In this document: positions 36,161 through 46,368 of the stretch, one piece after another
Position numbering within the stretch: position 1 is the stretch's first letter
Layout of the letters: the number at the start of each line of letters is the position of its first letter
Assembly (NCBI GenBank): GCA_016794785.1
Contig: JAEUHC010000018.1
Location: forward strand, 186,001 to 250,000
Reading direction: 5' to 3'
DNA: 64,000 bases
Source of the DNA: Opitutaceae bacterium
GTDB taxonomy: Bacteria > Verrucomicrobiota > Verrucomicrobiia > Opitutales > Opitutaceae
The notes under the pieces: model-generated
Seen by the model: the letters and a program-made list of their open reading frames with translations, nothing else
What the model was told of the DNA's origin: nothing
The model's database searches: none
Translations under genes and position numbers: made by a program

Positions 36161-36406
36161 ATGGAAACCTCCTCCGTCGCCACCTTGGCCTTCATGGGCC
36201 TCGGTCCCACCGAGCTGATCGTCATTTTGGTGATCCTCCTCGTGCTGTTCGGCGGCTCGAAGCTCCCCGGCCTCGCCAAAGGCATCGGCCAATCGATCAA
36301 GGAATTCAAGAAGGCCTCGAAGGACGAACCCGAGCCTGCCCCGACGCCCAAGGCCGTCGAGGAGCCAAAGAAGACCGAGACCACCGCCCGCCCCGGCACC
36401 AGCTGA
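36161..36406 (+). CDS. tatA: Twin-arginine translocase subunit TatA/TatE
   Basis: An 81-residue protein. One membrane helix (ELIVILVILLVLFGGSKLPG, about 18-37) ends in the FGxxKLP motif (FGGSKLPGLAKGIGQ) that marks TatA/TatE. An amphipathic helix (IKEFKKASKDEPEP, about 46-60) and a proline/lysine tail follow. It forms the channel part of the Tat system that exports folded proteins, such as the Tat-signal TIM-barrel protein at 15873-16802. No tatB or tatC gene is adjacent, so they must lie elsewhere. A terminator follows 29 bases downstream. Confidence 0.93.
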   Translation: METSSVATLAFMGLGPTELIVILVILLVLFGGSKLPGLAKGIGQSIKEFKKASKDEPEPAPTPKAVEEPKKTETTARPGTS

Positions 36407-36435
36407 ATCAGGCTTTCCCGGACCGCCCTTGACGA

Positions 36436-36461
36436 AGCGCGCCAGCCGGCGCGCTTTTTTT
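36436..36461 (+). terminator. Rho-independent terminator after tatA
   Basis: An 8-bp stem AGCGCGCC (36436-36443) pairs with GGCGCGCT (36448-36455) across the 4-base loop AGCC and is followed by a T-run (36455-36461). It separates the rpoD-lipoprotein-tatA region from the mre cluster. A TTGACA at 36488-36493 follows, a possible -35 for mreB, but no clear -10 partner was seen. Confidence 0.9.
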
Positions 36462-36564
36462 GGATCCTCGCCCCGGCCATTTCGCACGTTGACAGTCCCG
36501 CGGGCCGCCGATTCGGTCGCGCAGGCGAATTGCCGAACTACCCGCGCTCCCCCGAACCCGCAAC

Positions 36565-37563
36565 ATGGCGAACATCTTCGGCTATTTCTCGAACGACATC
36601 GGCATCGACCTCGGCACGGCCAACACGCTTGTTTACGTCAAAGGCAAGGGCATCGTGCTCCGCGAACCTTCGGTGGTCGCGCTCGACACGACGACGCGGA
36701 AGGTGCTCGCCGTCGGCGACGAAGCCAAACGGATGCTCGGACGCACCCCCGGCAACATCACCGCCATCCGCCCGATGAAGGACGGTGTCATCGCGGACTT
36801 CGATGTCACCGAGGAGATGCTCCGCTACTTCATCCGCAAGGTCACGGGCAGCGCCTTTCGCGCGCCGCCGCACGTCGTGATCGCGATTCCCTCCGGCATC
36901 ACCGAGGTCGAGAAACGCGCGGTGATGGAATCCGCCACCCATGCCGGCGCGCGCAGCGTCGAGACGATTCCCGAGCCCATGGCCGCGGCCATCGGTGTCG
37001 GCCTGCCGATCGACGAGCCGGCGGCCAACATGATCGTGGACATCGGCGGCGGCACCACGGAGATCGCGGTGATTTCACTCTCCGGCATCGTGTTTTCCAA
37101 ATCGATCCGCGTCGCGGGCGACGAACTCGACAGCGCGATCATCAACTACATGAAGCGCGCCTACAACCTCCTCATCGGCGAGCGCACCGCCGAGGAGATC
37201 AAGTGCCGCGTCGGCTCCGCCTACCCGCTCGACGAGGAGCTCACGATGGAGGTCAAGGGCCGCGACTCCGTCGCCGGCCTGCCCAAGACCATCCACATCA
37301 CCTCGCAGGAAATCCGCGAGGCGCTCGCCGACACCATCTCCGCCATCGTCGAGGCCGTGCGCTACACGCTCGAGCGCTGCCCGCCGGAACTCTCCGCCGA
37401 TCTTGTGGACCGCGGCTTCCTGATGGCCGGCGGCGGCGCGCTGATTCGCAACATCGACAAGCTCCTCAGCGAAAAAACCGGCCTGCCCGTCACGATTTCA
37501 GACGACCCGCTCTCCGCCGTGGCCAACGGCACCGGCGCGTATCTGGAGAACAAGGGCCGCTGA
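36565..37563 (+). CDS. mreB: Rod shape-determining protein MreB
   Basis: A 332-residue actin homologue that polymerises under the inner membrane to guide cell-wall synthesis in rod-shaped or curved cells. DIGIDLGTANTLVYVKGKGI (11-30) is the phosphate-1 region; MIVDIGGGTTEIAVISLSG is the phosphate-2 region, and LADTISAIVEAVRYTLERCP with FLMAGGGALIRNID closes the nucleotide site. Full length. It starts the mreB-mreC-mreD-PBP2 set and is preceded by a terminator, so a promoter probably lies at 36462-36564. The leader is CCCCCGAACCCGCAAC, pyrimidine-rich. Confidence 0.97.
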   Translation: MANIFGYFSNDIGIDLGTANTLVYVKGKGIVLREPSVVALDTTTRKVLAVGDEAKRMLGRTPGNITAIRPMKDGVIADFDVTEEMLRYFIRKVTGSAFRAPPHVVIAIPSGITEVEKRAVMESATHAGARSVETIPEPMAAAIGVGLPIDEPAANMIVDIGGGTTEIAVISLSGIVFSKSIRVAGDELDSAIINYMKRAYNLLIGERTAEEIKCRVGSAYPLDEELTMEVKGRDSVAGLPKTIHITSQEIREALADTISAIVEAVRYTLERCPPELSADLVDRGFLMAGGGALIRNIDKLLSEKTGLPVTISDDPLSAVANGTGAYLENKGR

Positions 37564-37600
37564 GCGCGGCGCCGGCGCCGACCGCGTCCCGCCCCTGCCC

Positions 37601-38431
37601 GTGCGCTTCAAACGCCTCGATCAAGCCCGCCCGTTCGTCACGCTCGCGATCATCATCGTGGTGTGGCTGGTCGTGCCGACAGCGGTGAAGACCGTGGCGC
37701 GCGCGAGCTTCTTCGAGTTCACCGCCCCCGTGGCTGTCGCCGCCTCGCGGGCGCGCGATCTTCAGGAATACTGGGGCCTGCGCCTCCACTCCGAGCACGA
37801 CCTGATTGAGGCCGGCCGCGACCTCGCGCGCCTCAACGCCTCCTATGAGTTCGGCGTGCAGCAGAACGCCGAGCTGCGCGCCGAGATCACGCGGCTCGAG
37901 AGCCTGCTGCGGCTGCCTTCGCTGCCCGCCTACCGCTACGAGCACGCACGCGTGGCCCGGCGGGATTTCTCCGGCTGGTGGCAGCGCATCGTCATCCGCA
38001 AGGGCCGCAACTTCGGCCTCATCGCGGGCGCTCCCGTCGTGTTCACGGGCGGAGTGGTCGGCCACGTCACCGAGGTGCATGCCACCACCGCCGTCGTCGA
38101 ACTCATCAGCAGCCCCAACGTCCGCCTCGCCGGCGCAATCGAGGGCGACCCGCGCATGGTGAGCTTCCAAGGCGGGATCAACCCCACCTTCGGCCCGCCG
38201 ATGGGAGTCGTCGAATCCCTCCCCCTTGATGTCATCGTGACGCCCAATTCGCCGAAGCGGCTCGTCACCTCGGCCTATGGCGGCGTTTTCCCGCCCGGCC
38301 TCACCATCGGACTCGTGATCCGCTCCACCGGGGGCAGCGAGGGCCTGTTTCAATCCGGCGACGTCAAGCTGGACGAGCGGCTCGGCTCCCTCACCGAGGT
38401 CACCGTGCTCGTGCCGGTGAACAAGGAGTGA
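37601..38431 (+). CDS. mreC: Rod shape-determining protein MreC
   Basis: A 276-residue protein with an N-terminal transmembrane helix (about 10-30, VTLAIIIVVWLVVPTAVKTV), a coiled coil (about 50-105) and the periplasmic beta-rich pair of MreC domains (VVFTGGVVGHVTEVHATTAV, near 146-165, is the family signature). It links MreB to PBP2 and MreD. The start is a GTG at 37601, 37 bases after mreB stops; there is no Shine-Dalgarno. The C-terminus (LTEVTVLVPVNKE) ends at the normal point for the family. Confidence 0.92.
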   Translation: MRFKRLDQARPFVTLAIIIVVWLVVPTAVKTVARASFFEFTAPVAVAASRARDLQEYWGLRLHSEHDLIEAGRDLARLNASYEFGVQQNAELRAEITRLESLLRLPSLPAYRYEHARVARRDFSGWWQRIVIRKGRNFGLIAGAPVVFTGGVVGHVTEVHATTAVVELISSPNVRLAGAIEGDPRMVSFQGGINPTFGPPMGVVESLPLDVIVTPNSPKRLVTSAYGGVFPPGLTIGLVIRSTGGSEGLFQSGDVKLDERLGSLTEVTVLVPVNKE

Positions 38432-38525
38432 ACAAGTGCCCGCAGGCGAAGGTTGAAAGTTAAGCGGCCCAATCCTGCGCTCTCGTTCGTCTTTTCATCG
38501 TCCCCGTTCACCTTCCCTTTCACCC

Positions 38526-39035
38526 ATGCGCCGCACGATCGTTCTCTTCGCCACGCTGCTGCTGCTGTGGACGCTCGTCACGCAGCTCAACGACGCGCTC
38601 GCCCCGCTGCGCGTGCACCTGTTTGCCGGCGCCCTGTTCGTGGTGTTCTCCGCCCTCACCCAGCCGCGGCGGCAGGGGCTCGCCGCCACCTTGCTCGCGG
38701 GCCTCGTCTGCGATGCGCACGCGCCGGTGGCTTTCGGCCTGCACCTGGTGCTCTTCGCCGCGGCGCACGCGCTGCTCTTCCACCTGCGCGAACGCGTGGC
38801 GCGTGAGGACGCAATCTCGATGACGGTCGTCGCGTTGCTGACGAATCTCGGGCTGTTCCTGCTCCTCTCCTTCACGCAGATCCACGCCTCGCCCGCGCCG
38901 GCCTCGGCGTGGCCGCGGCTCATCGCGGACCTCGCGGCGTCGCAGCTCCTGCTCGTGGTCGCCACGCCGTGGTTCACCGCGCTGCAGGCCCGCGCGCTCG
39001 TGGTCGCGCGCGTGCCGCGTTTCGATCTCGCCTGA
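38526..39035 (+). CDS. mreD: Rod shape-determining protein MreD
   Basis: A 169-residue protein with five or so hydrophobic helices (about 4-22, 28-46, 53-70, 75-90, 98-116, 130-150), typical for MreD, which has low sequence conservation. The assignment rests on hydropathy, on the QGLAATLLAGLVCDAHAP segment that resembles the G-D loop of MreD, and on position between mreC and PBP2. The gap from mreC is 94 bases with a C/T-rich leader before the ATG. Without context I would call it only a membrane protein. Confidence 0.78.
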   Translation: MRRTIVLFATLLLLWTLVTQLNDALAPLRVHLFAGALFVVFSALTQPRRQGLAATLLAGLVCDAHAPVAFGLHLVLFAAAHALLFHLRERVAREDAISMTVVALLTNLGLFLLLSFTQIHASPAPASAWPRLIADLAASQLLLVVATPWFTALQARALVVARVPRFDLA

Positions 39036-39045
39036 GCGCCGCGCC

Positions 39046-41019
39046 ATGCCCTCGACCGACACCAACCTCGCCGACCGCTCGGGCCAGCTCGTCGACCATC
39101 ATACCGCCCGCGATCCGCGGATCATGCTGTTCTATTTCGTGATCGCCAGCCTCCTGGCCTTGCTGGTGGGCGGCCTCGCCTACCAGCAACTCGTCAAGGT
39201 GGACGTATATGCGGACGCCGCGCGCCAGCAGACCCAACGCCGCGTCTTCTACCCAGGCCCGCGCGGCGTGATCGAGGACCGCGAGGGGCGGCTGCTCGTG
39301 GGCAACCGTGCGCAGTTCTCCGTCCGCCTGATGCTCGATCAGCTGCGCCCGGAGCTGCGCACGGAGCAAATCCGCATCCGCAACAACTACCGCGCCACCG
39401 GCGACAAGGATGTGCCAACCCGCGACCAGCTCTCGCACCTCGCGCGCGTCTCCGTCGTGCAGCGCTACCTTGATCAGGTGAACAAGCTCATCGGGCGCGA
39501 CGAGAAGGTCGATGGCCGCCGCCTCCGCCGCCACTTCGAGCGCGAGCTGCTGCTGCCCTACACGCTCATCGACGATCTCTCGGCCGCGGACTACGGCCGC
39601 CTTTGGGAGGGCCTGCCCGTCAAGTCACCCGCGCAAGTCTACACCATGAGCGCCCGCGAGTATCCTTACGGCTCCGCCGCCTCGCACACGCTCGGCTACG
39701 TGGGCGAGAGCGACGACGTCGAGGCCGAGGATTTCCCCGGCGAGGATCTGAAAACCTTCCGGATGAAGGGCACGATCGGCCGCGAGGGCGTCGAGAAGCG
39801 CTTCGAGGAGACGCTCCGAGGCGAGGCGGGCGGCGCCATCTACCGCGTCGATCCGGCGGGCAACCGCATCAGCAAACCCATCGAGCAGCTTCTCCCCCGC
39901 CAGGGCAAAAATCTCCGCCTCTCGCTCGACATCGATCTCCAGATCGCCGCCGAGGCGAGGCTAGCCGAGACCGAGATGGCCGGAGCCGCCGTCGCGATCG
40001 ACGTCGCAACCGGCGAGGTGCTCGTGCTCGCGAGCAAGCCCGACTACGACCTCGCCAAGTTCTCCCCGCGCATCAGCGCCGCCACCTGGGCCGATGCCGA
40101 GGACCGCGGCGCCTTCTTCAAGCGCGCGATCCAGGGCGCCTACCCGCCGGGCTCGTCGTTCAAGATTCTCACCACCATCGCCGCCCTGCGCGCGGGCGCC
40201 GTCACTACCGACAGCACGATTAACTGCCCCGGGTTTTTCGTGATGGGCCGCAAGTTCGCCTGCCACGATGGCGCCGTGCACGGCGAGATCGGCCTCCGCA
40301 CCGCGATCGAGAAAAGTTGCAATGTGTTTTTCTACAAATCCGGCTTCGACATGGGGCCCGACACGATCGCCGCCGAGGCTCGCCGGTTCCATCTCGATCG
40401 GCCGACCGGCATCGAACTGCCCGACGAGACGCGCCGCATGATCATTCCCAGCCCCGAATGGAAACGCGAACGCCACAAGCAAGGCTGGGCGGGCGGTGAC
40501 ACCGTGCAGATGGCCATCGGCCAGGGCTTCGTGCTTGTGACCCCGCTGCAAATGGCGTGCTTCGCCGCCTCGGTCGCGCGCGACGAGGTGTGGACCCAGC
40601 CCTCCCTCCTCCATGATCCTAATCGCCCGCGCCAGCGCACCGAACGCATCGGCCTGAAGCCCGAACAACGCGCCGCGCTCATCCAGGCGATGGAGGATGT
40701 CACCCTCACCGGCACCGCCAAGATTCTCACCAACGGCCGTCTGCTCCCGCAAATCCCCGGCCTGCGCATCGCCGGCAAAACCGGCACCGCGCAAAAGGAC
40801 GCCGAGGGCGGCAAGAAGATCAACTTCGCCTGGTTCATCGGCTTCGCGCCCGCGGAGAATCCGCGCATCGCGATGGCCATCGCCATCGAGGGCGACACGC
40901 CCGGTGAGGAAACGGGCGGCGGCCGCTACGCCGCGCCGGTCGCCCACGCGATCCTCAAGACCTGGTCCGAGAAACAGAGCCGCCCGGCGCAGCACCCCGT
41001 GCTCATCAGGAGCGAGTGA
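39046..41019 (+). CDS. mrdA: Penicillin-binding protein 2 (peptidoglycan DD-transpeptidase)
   Basis: A 657-residue class B PBP that crosslinks peptidoglycan during elongation. The membrane anchor is at about 27-45, the non-catalytic PBP dimerisation domain at about 60-270, and the transpeptidase at about 300-645. The motifs are S370-S-F-K373 (PPGSSFKIL), S-C-N in EKSCNVFFY and K-T-G in AGKTGTAQK. The C-terminal 14 bases overlap the end of the convergent TgpA gene. rodA, which often follows PBP2, is not present; it must lie elsewhere, or another SEDS protein serves. Confidence 0.95.
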   Translation: MPSTDTNLADRSGQLVDHHTARDPRIMLFYFVIASLLALLVGGLAYQQLVKVDVYADAARQQTQRRVFYPGPRGVIEDREGRLLVGNRAQFSVRLMLDQLRPELRTEQIRIRNNYRATGDKDVPTRDQLSHLARVSVVQRYLDQVNKLIGRDEKVDGRRLRRHFERELLLPYTLIDDLSAADYGRLWEGLPVKSPAQVYTMSAREYPYGSAASHTLGYVGESDDVEAEDFPGEDLKTFRMKGTIGREGVEKRFEETLRGEAGGAIYRVDPAGNRISKPIEQLLPRQGKNLRLSLDIDLQIAAEARLAETEMAGAAVAIDVATGEVLVLASKPDYDLAKFSPRISAATWADAEDRGAFFKRAIQGAYPPGSSFKILTTIAALRAGAVTTDSTINCPGFFVMGRKFACHDGAVHGEIGLRTAIEKSCNVFFYKSGFDMGPDTIAAEARRFHLDRPTGIELPDETRRMIIPSPEWKRERHKQGWAGGDTVQMAIGQGFVLVTPLQMACFAASVARDEVWTQPSLLHDPNRPRQRTERIGLKPEQRAALIQAMEDVTLTGTAKILTNGRLLPQIPGLRIAGKTGTAQKDAEGGKKINFAWFIGFAPAENPRIAMAIAIEGDTPGEETGGGRYAAPVAHAILKTWSEKQSRPAQHPVLIRSE

Positions 41020-43231
41020 CGCGCGCCCGCGGCCGCGAGGTCCGGACCGTCTGCCGGGCGCGGCGAAACACCGCCTCCGGCCTCGACCACGAGGCCCGCG
41101 GGCCAAAGCGCAGCCGCTGCAAATCCGCCCGCACTGCCGCGTGCTCCGGCATCGGCTGCGTCTGGCCGAGCCGGCCGAGCCACCGCCCCGCTTCGCGCCG
41201 CACCGGATCCTCGCCGCGCCCGCCGCGCCGCAATGCGAGCCGGCGCCACAGGGCGGGACCGAAACGCACCACCAGCCACGCCGCCGCCGCGGCGAGCGCC
41301 ACCACCCCGGCGACGCCGAGGCCGCGCGTCCAATTCCACGGCGCAATCAGCCAGCCCTTGATCGCGGCGACCACGGCCTCGAGCCGCTCGCGCACTTCGC
41401 GGCCGGAGCTGCGCGCCGCCTCCTTCACCGCTTGCAAGGCCTCCGCCTGCGCCTGTTGGTCGAAGCTCACGATGCGCCGATACCACAGCATGCGCAGGCT
41501 ATCGACGCGCGCTTTCCAACTGCGATCCAGGCGCGACGCGACCGCCGCCTCGCCCCGCACCTCGTCCGCCGCCGAGGCCCCCGACCCGAGAGGATCCGCG
41601 CGCAGCCATGCGCCGGAGCGCTCGTCGAAAATCTCCGTCCAGGCATGGGCGTCGGAATTTCGAATCGTGAAATTGTTCGAGTAGCCGTTCCACGATCCCC
41701 CGCGGAATCCTGTCACGATCCGCGCCGGGAAGCCCGCCGCCCGCGCCATGAGCACGAGCGAGCCGGCGAAGAGCTCGCAGTGCCCGCTGCCGCGCGACGC
41801 GAGCCAGCGCACCAGCGCGTCGCCCTCGCCGGCGGGAATCTGCGGCGCGAGCGAATAGGCGTGCTGCCGCCGCAGCCATTCGCCGGCGAGGCGCGCAAAC
41901 TCGCCCGCCTCAAGTTTCGCGCCGCCGGTCGCCTCCGCCACCGCGCGCTCCACCACCGCGCGCTCCGCGGGCGTGAGCGGGAGCGAGGCTTGATGCTCTT
42001 CGCGCAGCGCCTCGCCCTCGGTCCGCGCGCTCCAGCGCTCGGCAAAGCGCAGGTCCGGCACCGTGCCGCTCAAATCGAAATCCTCCACCCGGTAGGCCGT
42101 CATCGTGACCGGCTCTTCCCGCAGCGCCACCATCGCGAGGCGAGGCGCAACCTTGAAGTGCTGCGCCTCGTGAAACGCGAGCGTCTGAAACGGCCCCGCC
42201 AGCGGCAGGAACCGGCTTACGCCCGACTCGAGGTAGAAGGTCCAGTAAACCGCTTCGCCGCGCCGCGGCCGCATCGCCCCACCCGCCGTCGTGCCCGAGC
42301 GCTCGGGCATGAATTCGCGCTGCTTCAGCCGGCTCGACATGCGGAAGACGCCGCCCTCGTAGCCATCGAGCACAATCATCCGCCAGTAAGGCGACGCCGG
42401 GATGTGTTTGTGATCCGAGACATCGACGCTGAGGGCGATGCTCGTGTCCTGCTGGATCTCGGTCACGTCGCCGAAGCGAATCGAGTCGCTGAAACCGGTT
42501 TTCGCCTTCTTCGCGATGAAACGCTCAAGAAACATGCTGTTCTCCAGCTGAAACCGCGGGATGGCCAGAAACAGCAGCGCCGAGACGGCCACGACTCCGC
42601 CGAACAGCACGGCGCCGAGCACCGCGACGCGCCAGTCCAGCACGGCTCGCAGCCGGCCGACCAAGTGCGCCACATCCGCCCGGCGCACCCACGCCGGCCT
42701 CTCGCCCGGAACCAGCGGCGCACGCGCGGCCGGACCGGCGAGGCTGTCTGTCAGCGTCACGACGAGCAGCAGCGCCAGCGCGCACGCCGCAAACACGAGC
42801 AGTTGCACGGCAAACGTCGGCGACACCGAGAGGACGCCCGCCACGATGATGATGAAAAGCCCCAGCACGATCAGCTGCAGATCGTCGCGCCGCTGCCGGT
42901 AGGTGACGTTGCGATAGAGGAGCAGCAGGATGTCGAGCCGCACCATCGCGGGCAGCACTTCCCCGCGCCGCCAGACATCGGCGATGAAGAATCCCACGAT
43001 GAGCGGAAACGCCAGCGTGTGCACAAAACCCGGCACGCGCGCCGGCAGGCCCGGGCGCAACATCGTCGCGATCGTGCATGCGGCGGTGACGCCCGTGAGC
43101 GTCCACGCCTCGATTTCCAGATAGAAAACCGCGCCGAGGCCGACGAGCGTGAGCAAGCCGCCGAGCATCCACTTCAAGTGGTGGAGTTCGTCGAGCGTAA
43201 GCTGCGGGCGCGGTGTGCCGGTGGTGCTCAT
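41006..43231 (-). CDS. TgpA-type transglutaminase-like membrane protein
   Basis: A 741-residue protein in three parts. A DUF3488-type membrane domain with about seven helices covers the first 235 residues. A periplasmic transglutaminase-like core follows with C485 (SGHCELFAG), H529 (DAHAWTEIF) and D546 (WLRADPLG), the Cys-His-Asp triad. A helix near 640-657 and a C-terminal cytosolic domain of about 85 residues end the protein. Such proteins always occur with DUF58 and MoxR genes, and this set is complete. Substrate unknown. It overlaps the DUF58 gene by 4 bases and PBP2 by 14. The open frame continues upstream to 44218, but only as shadow sequence. Confidence 0.9.
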   Translation of the reverse strand: MSTTGTPRPQLTLDELHHLKWMLGGLLTLVGLGAVFYLEIEAWTLTGVTAACTIATMLRPGLPARVPGFVHTLAFPLIVGFFIADVWRRGEVLPAMVRLDILLLLYRNVTYRQRRDDLQLIVLGLFIIIVAGVLSVSPTFAVQLLVFAACALALLLVVTLTDSLAGPAARAPLVPGERPAWVRRADVAHLVGRLRAVLDWRVAVLGAVLFGGVVAVSALLFLAIPRFQLENSMFLERFIAKKAKTGFSDSIRFGDVTEIQQDTSIALSVDVSDHKHIPASPYWRMIVLDGYEGGVFRMSSRLKQREFMPERSGTTAGGAMRPRRGEAVYWTFYLESGVSRFLPLAGPFQTLAFHEAQHFKVAPRLAMVALREEPVTMTAYRVEDFDLSGTVPDLRFAERWSARTEGEALREEHQASLPLTPAERAVVERAVAEATGGAKLEAGEFARLAGEWLRRQHAYSLAPQIPAGEGDALVRWLASRGSGHCELFAGSLVLMARAAGFPARIVTGFRGGSWNGYSNNFTIRNSDAHAWTEIFDERSGAWLRADPLGSGASAADEVRGEAAVASRLDRSWKARVDSLRMLWYRRIVSFDQQAQAEALQAVKEAARSSGREVRERLEAVVAAIKGWLIAPWNWTRGLGVAGVVALAAAAAWLVVRFGPALWRRLALRRGGRGEDPVRREAGRWLGRLGQTQPMPEHAAVRADLQRLRFGPRASWSRPEAVFRRARQTVRTSRPRARVTRS

Positions 43232-44439
43232 GCCCAAGCGGTGACTTCTCCGCCCATGATGGCGACGACACCCGTCGCGCCGTCCGGGGCAAACGTGATC
43301 AGGCCCACGGCCGACGGCGGGCGCTCCTCCGGCTCGAGCGCCTCGCGCACGGGCAAGGCTACCGCGAGACGGTTGAGCCAGACTTCCAAGTCCCGCGCGC
43401 GCCGCACGGGCAGCGGCGGCTCGCCGTTGATCGAGACCCGCATCAGCCGGCCCGTGCGAAACAGATCCTCCGCCATGGTGCCGGCGAAGCCGATGAGCCG
43501 CTCGAAGCGCTCGCCTTCGCCCCACGCCGCGGCATCGGTGCGCAGCCACAACGCGTGGCTCTGCGCGCTGTCCGCCGCAAACTGCCGCACCAGCAGCGTG
43601 CCGGTCTTGGCGCTTGCCTTCCAATGGATGAGGCGGTGCGAATCCCCCTGCGCATAGCCGCGCAGCGCCAGCAGATCGCCGCTCGCGCCGGGCCGCGACA
43701 CCCGTTCTCCGCCCGGGCGGCGCCGCGGCGTGGCGACGGCCTGGCGGCGATACTCGACGGGGGCCGGCCACACTAGCGCGTCGGCACTTGTCGCCGTGCC
43801 GAGGCCCTTGCGCAGAAATCCGAACGGAAAGAGCGAGCCGACCGCCACAAGCTGCACGCGCACCCGCCCGCGCTGTGCCGGGCGAAACGTCCATTCCACC
43901 CGCCCCTCGCCCCGCGGATCGAGACGCTGGCCGAGGGCGACGCGCCCGGCCTGCCCATCGGAAGCCGCTTTCGCAAAGATTCGCTTCACCTCCGCCGCGC
44001 TCGCCGAGAGGGTGCTGCCGGCCGCGGCCGCGGCGTCGTCCATCCCGCGGGCCGAGAACTCGAACCACAGTCCGTAGGTCGGCAGAAACCGTTTCCGGTT
44101 GCGCAGCTCGAGGACGACGGTCGTGTCCTGCCCGACGCGCAGCGGCGGCGCAAGCTGCAGGCGCCACTCCACGCCCCGGAGGTTGAGCCACGAGAGCACG
44201 CCGCTCAGGATCAGGCACGCCAGCAGGAGCGAGAGCGTGATGAAGAGAATGTTGCTGGAGGAGTTATAGGCCGCCGTGCCGATGCCAAATGCCAGCCCGA
44301 TCAAAATCACGCCCGGCACCGTGGGCACGATGCTGCTGCCGCGCTGCGGATAGACAAAGGACCAGACGAGCCCTCGCCACGTGAAGCGCCGACGCGACCG
44401 GCCGCGCGCGCCCTCCCACTCTGCCTCAAGCGAACTCAT
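43228..44439 (-). CDS. DUF58 domain protein
   Basis: A 403-residue protein with two membrane helices (about 38-58 and 62-84, VPGVILIGLAFGIGTAAY and LFITLSLLLACLILSGVLS), then a beta-rich part with a DUF58 motif near 255-285 (LLALRGYAQGDSHRLIHWKA). It lacks the recognisable metal-binding DxSxS of a full von Willebrand A domain. In MoxR-DUF58-TgpA operons it is thought to act as the substrate or partner of the MoxR ATPase. It starts 41 bases after moxR ends and overlaps tgpA by 4 bases (ATGA), so the three form one operon. Confidence 0.9.
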   Translation of the reverse strand: MSSLEAEWEGARGRSRRRFTWRGLVWSFVYPQRGSSIVPTVPGVILIGLAFGIGTAAYNSSSNILFITLSLLLACLILSGVLSWLNLRGVEWRLQLAPPLRVGQDTTVVLELRNRKRFLPTYGLWFEFSARGMDDAAAAAGSTLSASAAEVKRIFAKAASDGQAGRVALGQRLDPRGEGRVEWTFRPAQRGRVRVQLVAVGSLFPFGFLRKGLGTATSADALVWPAPVEYRRQAVATPRRRPGGERVSRPGASGDLLALRGYAQGDSHRLIHWKASAKTGTLLVRQFAADSAQSHALWLRTDAAAWGEGERFERLIGFAGTMAEDLFRTGRLMRVSINGEPPLPVRRARDLEVWLNRLAVALPVREALEPEERPPSAVGLITFAPDGATGVVAIMGGEVTAWA

Positions 44440-44479
44440 CGCGCCGCTCCTCCGTGTCCGCCGCCTGCGACCGCGGCGC

Positions 44480-45451
<972 letters not shown>

Positions 45452-45581
45452 GGGCGCCGACGTTAGGACGCCACCTCGGCCGCGCAAGCGCACAGGCAGG
45501 CCGTGAGTAATCCTACCGTCCGGCCTGCGTGTTTACACCATCGCCCAATTTGCGGGCTCGCCCGGCCTGCGCCCGGCTCCT

Positions 45582-46280
45582 TCAGCCGAGGATTTCCAGC
45601 AGACGGACGAAGAGCCGGTTCACCTTCGCCTGGTTGTCCTTCACGAGGTCCTTGAACTTCGCGAAATCGATTTCCGTGCCCTCGAGGCCGTTGGCGTAGT
45701 TGTCGATCAGGGCGAGGCTGTTGTAACGCAGGCCGGCCTCGGTGCAGAGGTCGGCCTCGTGCGCCGCCGTCATCCCGATCACGTCGCCCCAATGCTGCAC
45801 GATTTTGATCTCGGCCTTGGTCTCGAAGCGCGGGCCGCGCATCTGCACGTAAATTTTGCCCGGATGAATCATGAACTCCGGCGCGAGCCCGGAGATTATT
45901 TTCGGGATCAGATTGTTGGCGATGCCGGGCGCGCCGCCCTTGAGTTCCGTGTCGAAGAACGTCGCCGGGCCCTGCTGCAGGCCGACGTAGTCGCTGCACG
46001 AGACAAATGTCCCCGGCGGCAGCTCCTTCTTCAGCGAACCGACCGAGTTGAGCGACACGACGTCCTGGTAGCCGAGCTGCGCGAGCGCCGCGATGTTGGC
46101 CCGGTAGTTGATCGAATGCGGCGGCAGCGGAAACGCGTAGCCGTGGCGGTTGATGAGCGCGAAGTCGCCCTTGGTCTTGTAGGTGACAGGACCATGCGGG
46201 GTCTCGACGGTCTTCACCTCCCAAGCCGCGAAGAGCGTGGAGTTGACGATGCTCGTGCCACTGAGGAAAGCGACTTTCAT
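45582..46280 (-). CDS. Purine nucleoside / methylthioadenosine phosphorylase family protein
   Basis: A 232-residue family 2 nucleoside phosphorylase. MKVAFLSGTSIVNSTLF has the phosphate-binding GTS motif; INRHGYAFPLPPHSINYRAN is the ribose region; YVQMRGPRFETKAEIK is the PRFETxAE signature; and MTAAHEADLCTEAGLRYNSLALIDNYAN is the base-binding segment. Family members cleave purine nucleosides, methylthioadenosine or methylthioinosine with phosphate. At 232 residues it is somewhat short. The aspartate in LALIDNYANG is compatible with either a 6-aminopurine or a 6-oxopurine, so I do not choose between MTA and guanosine/inosine. It is divergent from the esterase gene. Confidence 0.85.
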   Translation of the reverse strand: MKVAFLSGTSIVNSTLFAAWEVKTVETPHGPVTYKTKGDFALINRHGYAFPLPPHSINYRANIAALAQLGYQDVVSLNSVGSLKKELPPGTFVSCSDYVGLQQGPATFFDTELKGGAPGIANNLIPKIISGLAPEFMIHPGKIYVQMRGPRFETKAEIKIVQHWGDVIGMTAAHEADLCTEAGLRYNSLALIDNYANGLEGTEIDFAKFKDLVKDNQAKVNRLFVRLLEILG

Positions 46281-46368
46281 GCGGCGACTCACGCCGTCAC
46301 CGATCGCGATGACAACGCGAAAACTTGCCGCCAGCCCCGGCTGATTCTGCATTGTCCCGCTCTCCGCC

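Noticed and set aside
40697..43657. A 986-codon open frame on the plus strand across PBP2 and TgpA
   Set aside because: Arg/Pro/Ala-rich shadow; both overlapped genes on their real strands have strong family motifs.
45452..45581. GCAGGCC ... GGCCTGC as a terminator between the phosphorylase and moxR
   Set aside because: Only 7 bp with an 18-base loop and no T-run for the leftward direction; could be chance in high-GC DNA.
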